NCBI GenBank assembly: GCA_050246435.1
Contig: JBFWWB010000158.1
Span: forward strand, 1-5,243
Direction of reading: 5' to 3'
Length of the DNA: 5,243 nucleotides
Source of the DNA: JAKFWI01 sp050246435
Lineage (GTDB): Bacteria; Pseudomonadota; Alphaproteobacteria; Caulobacterales; Aquidulcibacteraceae
Every line of letters begins with the position of its first letter. Position 1 is the first letter of the stretch. The translations under genes were made by a program, and so were the position numbers. The notes below the pieces were generated by a model that saw nothing but the letters and a program-made list of their open reading frames with translations, searched no databases and was not told where the DNA came from. Positions 5,142-5,243 of the stretch are shown piece after piece.

Positions 5142-5243
5142 ATGGCCAATCTGATCGACACGCGGGCCGGCCGGCAGGAAGGCCCACGCCACCCAGAGAA
5201 GGCGCACCGGCCTGACACGCCGATGCTGCGGAAGCCCGACTGG
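5142..5243 (+). CDS. lipA: lipoyl synthase, N-terminal 34 codons (partial, runs off the right edge)
   Basis: The ATG at 5142 opens a frame that continues exactly to the window end. The product begins MANLIDTRAGR and continues with RHPEKAHRPDTPMLRKPDW up to the last base. The RHPEK..RPD.P.LRKP.W pattern is the characteristic N-terminus of alphaproteobacterial LipA. LipA is a radical-SAM iron-sulfur enzyme that inserts two sulfurs into octanoyl groups on E2 and H proteins to form lipoyl cofactors. The [4Fe-4S] cysteine motifs lie beyond the window, so catalytic completeness cannot be checked. The gene is divergent from the acyl ligase with 151 bases between start codons. lpdA lies on the same strand about 2.8 kb upstream, consistent with the lpdA-lipA neighbourhood frequent in this class. 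No Shine-Dalgarno is evident. Identification rests on the N-terminal signature only. Confidence 0.87.
   Translation, partial: MANLIDTRAGRQEGPRHPEKAHRPDTPMLRKPDW

Noticed and set aside
4310..5215. 301-codon open frame on the + strand
   Set aside because: Antisense to the ligase N-terminal half and out of frame with lipA, which it would overlap. Composition is typical of a shadow frame.
4991..5218. 76-codon N-terminal extension of the ligase (start at 5218)
   Set aside because: It would overlap the lipA start on the other strand, encodes Arg/Ala/Pro-rich sequence with no family similarity, and leaves the strong Shine-Dalgarno at 4998-5003 unexplained.

Overview
The window is a GC-rich, densely coding stretch of a bacterial chromosome, most likely from an alphaproteobacterium. 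Three observations point there. The dihydrolipoamide dehydrogenase has the N-terminal and active-site sequence (CLNWGC) typical of the pyruvate-dehydrogenase-associated Lpd of that class. The first 34 codons of a lipoyl synthase gene (lipA) sit at the right edge with a characteristic alphaproteobacterial N-terminus. lpdA and lipA are commonly near neighbours in this class. The genus cannot be named from the sequence alone.

Layout, left to right. Positions 1-272 hold the 3' end of an unrecognised, very Arg/Ala-rich protein on the + strand. Positions 374-775 (+) encode a small SnoaL/NTF2-like protein with a clear Shine-Dalgarno. Positions 893-2299 (+) encode lpdA, the E3 subunit of 2-oxo-acid dehydrogenase complexes. 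It has no Shine-Dalgarno and a Caulobacter-style promoter-like sequence close enough to predict a leaderless mRNA. Positions 2296-3426 (+) overlap lpdA by ATGA and encode an exported bactofilin-like beta-solenoid protein with a C-terminal multi-span membrane domain. Positions 3431-4990 (-) converge on it with only four bases between the stop codons. They encode a stand-alone acyl-ACP synthetase/AMP-dependent ligase matching the C-terminal half of Aas. Positions 4991-5141 are a divergent intergenic region with a perfect 15-bp inverted repeat and a GC-alternating tract. Positions 5142-5243 (+) are the start of lipA, which runs off the window.

How the genes may work together. LpdA reoxidises the lipoamide arms that LipA helps to build, so lpdA and lipA serve one system. 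The Aas-like ligase is divergent from lipA and makes acyl-ACP, the class of molecule from which lipoate is built (octanoyl-ACP). A functional link is therefore conceivable but unproven. The membrane beta-solenoid protein has no obvious link to lipoate metabolism except its translational overlap with lpdA.

No RNA genes, CRISPR arrays, insertion sequences or phage genes were seen. The window looks like core chromosome. The points most worth a second look are the solenoid-membrane protein, the domain-split Aas-like ligase beside lipA, and the leaderless-looking start of lpdA.
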